DNA of 61,098 bases, taken from contig JAJONO010000029.1 of the NCBI GenBank assembly GCA_021323535.1, forward strand, positions 1 through 61,098, written 5' to 3'. Positions 60,426 through 61,098 of this stretch are shown here, one piece after another. A model generated the notes under the pieces. The model did not search any database and was not told the DNA's origin. It saw nothing but the letters and a program-made list of their open reading frames with translations. Source of the DNA: Bacteroidota bacterium. GTDB lineage: Bacteria; Bacteroidota; Bacteroidia; B-17B0; Aurantibacillaceae. Numbering within the stretch: the stretch's first letter is position 1; each line of letters begins with the position of its first letter. The translations under genes were made by a program, and so were the position numbers.

Positions 60426-60599
60426 CTAAGGTTTCCCGAAGAACCAAGGCCGGAGCCTGCCAGAATAATCCACCAAGTAAATAAGTGTTCCAACACCAAT
60501 TGCAACACCAAATACGAGCCTCAGATTGGGTTCAAACGCGTCATAAAGCAGAAACACCGTATTATCGTTCGCTTCATGGCTAATTTGGATTAACTCCAT
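60426..60599 (-). CDS. Possible 57-residue membrane protein
   Basis: ATG at 60599, TAG at 60426-60428. The peptide has a soluble N-terminal half (SHEANDNTVFLLYDAFEP) and a single membrane-like segment (LRLVFGVAIGVGTLIYLVDY), with a basic end (RLRPWFFGKP). Composition is slightly richer in G+C than the spacer around it. No family is recognised and no good promoter is seen, so it may be a gene remnant. An overlapping plus-strand frame (60547-60711) is equally protein-like. Confidence 0.35.
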   Translation of the reverse strand: MELIQISHEANDNTVFLLYDAFEPNLRLVFGVAIGVGTLIYLVDYSGRLRPWFFGKP

Positions 60600-60770
60600 T
60601 GATCCCGGTCGTTTTGAAGACCTGGCGCATCAAACCCAATTCCCCTGGGAAATTGATGGTTTTACAATTCTAAATGAAAGCTTTTCAGGTGATTCCATGC
60701 CGACTCCCTAGAAGTCGATGTTAATAGATAATGTCACAGCACGAATGATACAAGCGAATATTAAAGTTCT
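60600..60770. other. Spacer without a supported gene
   Basis: Part of the roughly 750-bp stretch between the cold-shock gene and the tRNA. Apart from the short frames described at 60426-60711, I see no gene, promoter or clear structure in this part. Confidence 0.4.
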
Positions 60771-60836
60771 GACCCCAGCGGGGTCATATGTTTGCAGATA
60801 ATGTTATGATGCGAAATGTACGGCCCCTGAGGGGTC
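60771..60836. repeat. Two GACCCC...GGGGTC palindromes
   Basis: GACCCCAGCGGGGTC (60771-60785) and GGCCCCTGAGGGGTC (60822-60836) are short palindromes about 50 bp apart, each followed by an ATGT-containing word (atatgt, gaatgt). They resemble a tandem spacer repeat of Bacteroidota. Confidence 0.5.
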
Positions 60837-60894
60837 GAATGTGCCATGAAGTAGAAGCTTCTTCGGCACTTCGCTTCATGACCTACCATAAAGC

Positions 60895-60926
60895 GAAAAG
60901 CCCTCGGGTAATTCCGAAGGCTTTTC
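60895..60926 (-). terminator. Intrinsic terminator after tRNA-Arg
   Basis: On the minus strand GAAAAGCCTTCGG pairs with CCGAGGGCTTTTC (one mismatch in 13), 8 nt past the tRNA 3' end. Confidence 0.7.
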
Positions 60927-60933
60927 TGCTTTA

Positions 60934-61010
60934 TGGTAGTCCCACTTGGATTCGAACCAAGGGCCGCAGGTTTAGAAAACCTGTGCTCTATCCAGCTGAG
61001 CTATGGGACC
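60934..61010 (-). tRNA. tRNA-Arg (anticodon UCU), CCA encoded
   Basis: A 77-nt cloverleaf on the minus strand. Acceptor GGTCCCA pairs with TGGGACT (G1-T72 wobble). The D-arm is GCTC...GAGC, the anticodon stem CAGGT/ACCTG with loop TTTCTAA (anticodon TCT at 34-36), and the T-arm contains TTCGAATC. The 3' CCA is encoded. It reads AGA codons as arginine. Confidence 0.95.
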
Positions 61011-61098
61011 GCTTTTTAAGGATGGCAAAGGTAAAAAAAAGAATTTATTTCCCACAATTATAATTATTTTAGAGCTTTGCCGTTTTTACTTTCTGAAA

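Overview
This 61 kb window is chromosomal DNA of a member of the Bacteroidota (Bacteroidia, probably Flavobacteriales or a near relative). Four things point there. Secreted proteins end in type IX secretion (T9SS, Por) C-terminal sorting domains. Promoter-like sequences fit the Bacteroidota pattern TTTG-N19-TAnnTTTG. Several Bacteroidota-typical families occur (DUF4421, DUF2157 with GDYXXLXY, BshB1 for bacillithiol, a HemC-HemD fusion). Spacers carry short palindromic repeats. Almost all of the window is ordinary core-genome coding DNA; I see no prophage, insertion sequence, CRISPR array, plasmid function or rRNA.

Layout. 1-11.4 kb: a giant secreted Ig/PKD-like protein running off the left edge, cinA, a DUF4197 protein, a helix-hairpin-helix protein, an amino-acid permease, a small membrane protein, and a 1272-residue secreted M43 metalloprotease with six tandem Ig-like repeats. 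11.4-18 kb: a DUF4349 lipoprotein broken by a frameshift, holA, a TPR histidine kinase, comM/yifB and a small secreted protein. 18-24.5 kb: a haem operon hemA, hemCD (fused), a double-OmpA-domain protein, hemB, aroK and a toxin-23-like secreted protein. 24.5-34.9 kb: a T9SS cargo protein, DUF2157/GDYXXLXY, a tight minus-strand operon (DUF4421, amidohydrolase lipoprotein, UbiD), MscS/MazG and an OmpA lipoprotein. 35-39.8 kb: acs, ogt-type methyltransferase and the stringent-response RSH enzyme. 39.9-49.5 kb: envelope glycan genes (murB, two glycosyltransferases, epimerase, asnB and WcaF-type acyltransferase on minus; glycosyltransferase, lpxD and bshB1 on plus). 49.5-61 kb: hydrolases, an LD-carboxypeptidase, a NUMOD4/HNH protein, metG, a beta-propeller T9SS protein, a small Cys-rich membrane protein, a fatty-acid desaturase, a cold-shock protein with a long leader, and tRNA-Arg(UCU).

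Most notable observations. (1) Three genes (helix-hairpin-helix protein, amidohydrolase lipoprotein, glycosyltransferase) have clearly coding N-termini but no ATG/GTG/TTG in the required place; their best starts are ATT, ATT and ATC. The latter two overlap the stop codon of the preceding gene, so non-canonical initiation appears to be used in this genome. (2) Two dispersed stem-loop families sit in gene ends and show compensatory base changes: a 22-nt-loop hairpin just after holA and just after the RSH gene, and a hairpin family with a CAAAG core used twice as a bidirectional terminator between convergent genes. (3) The cold-shock gene has an exact-consensus promoter about 190 nt upstream of its start codon. 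(4) A HemCD fusion and a double-OmpA protein lie inside the haem operon.

All functional calls rest on reading motifs and family resemblance by eye; no database search was possible.
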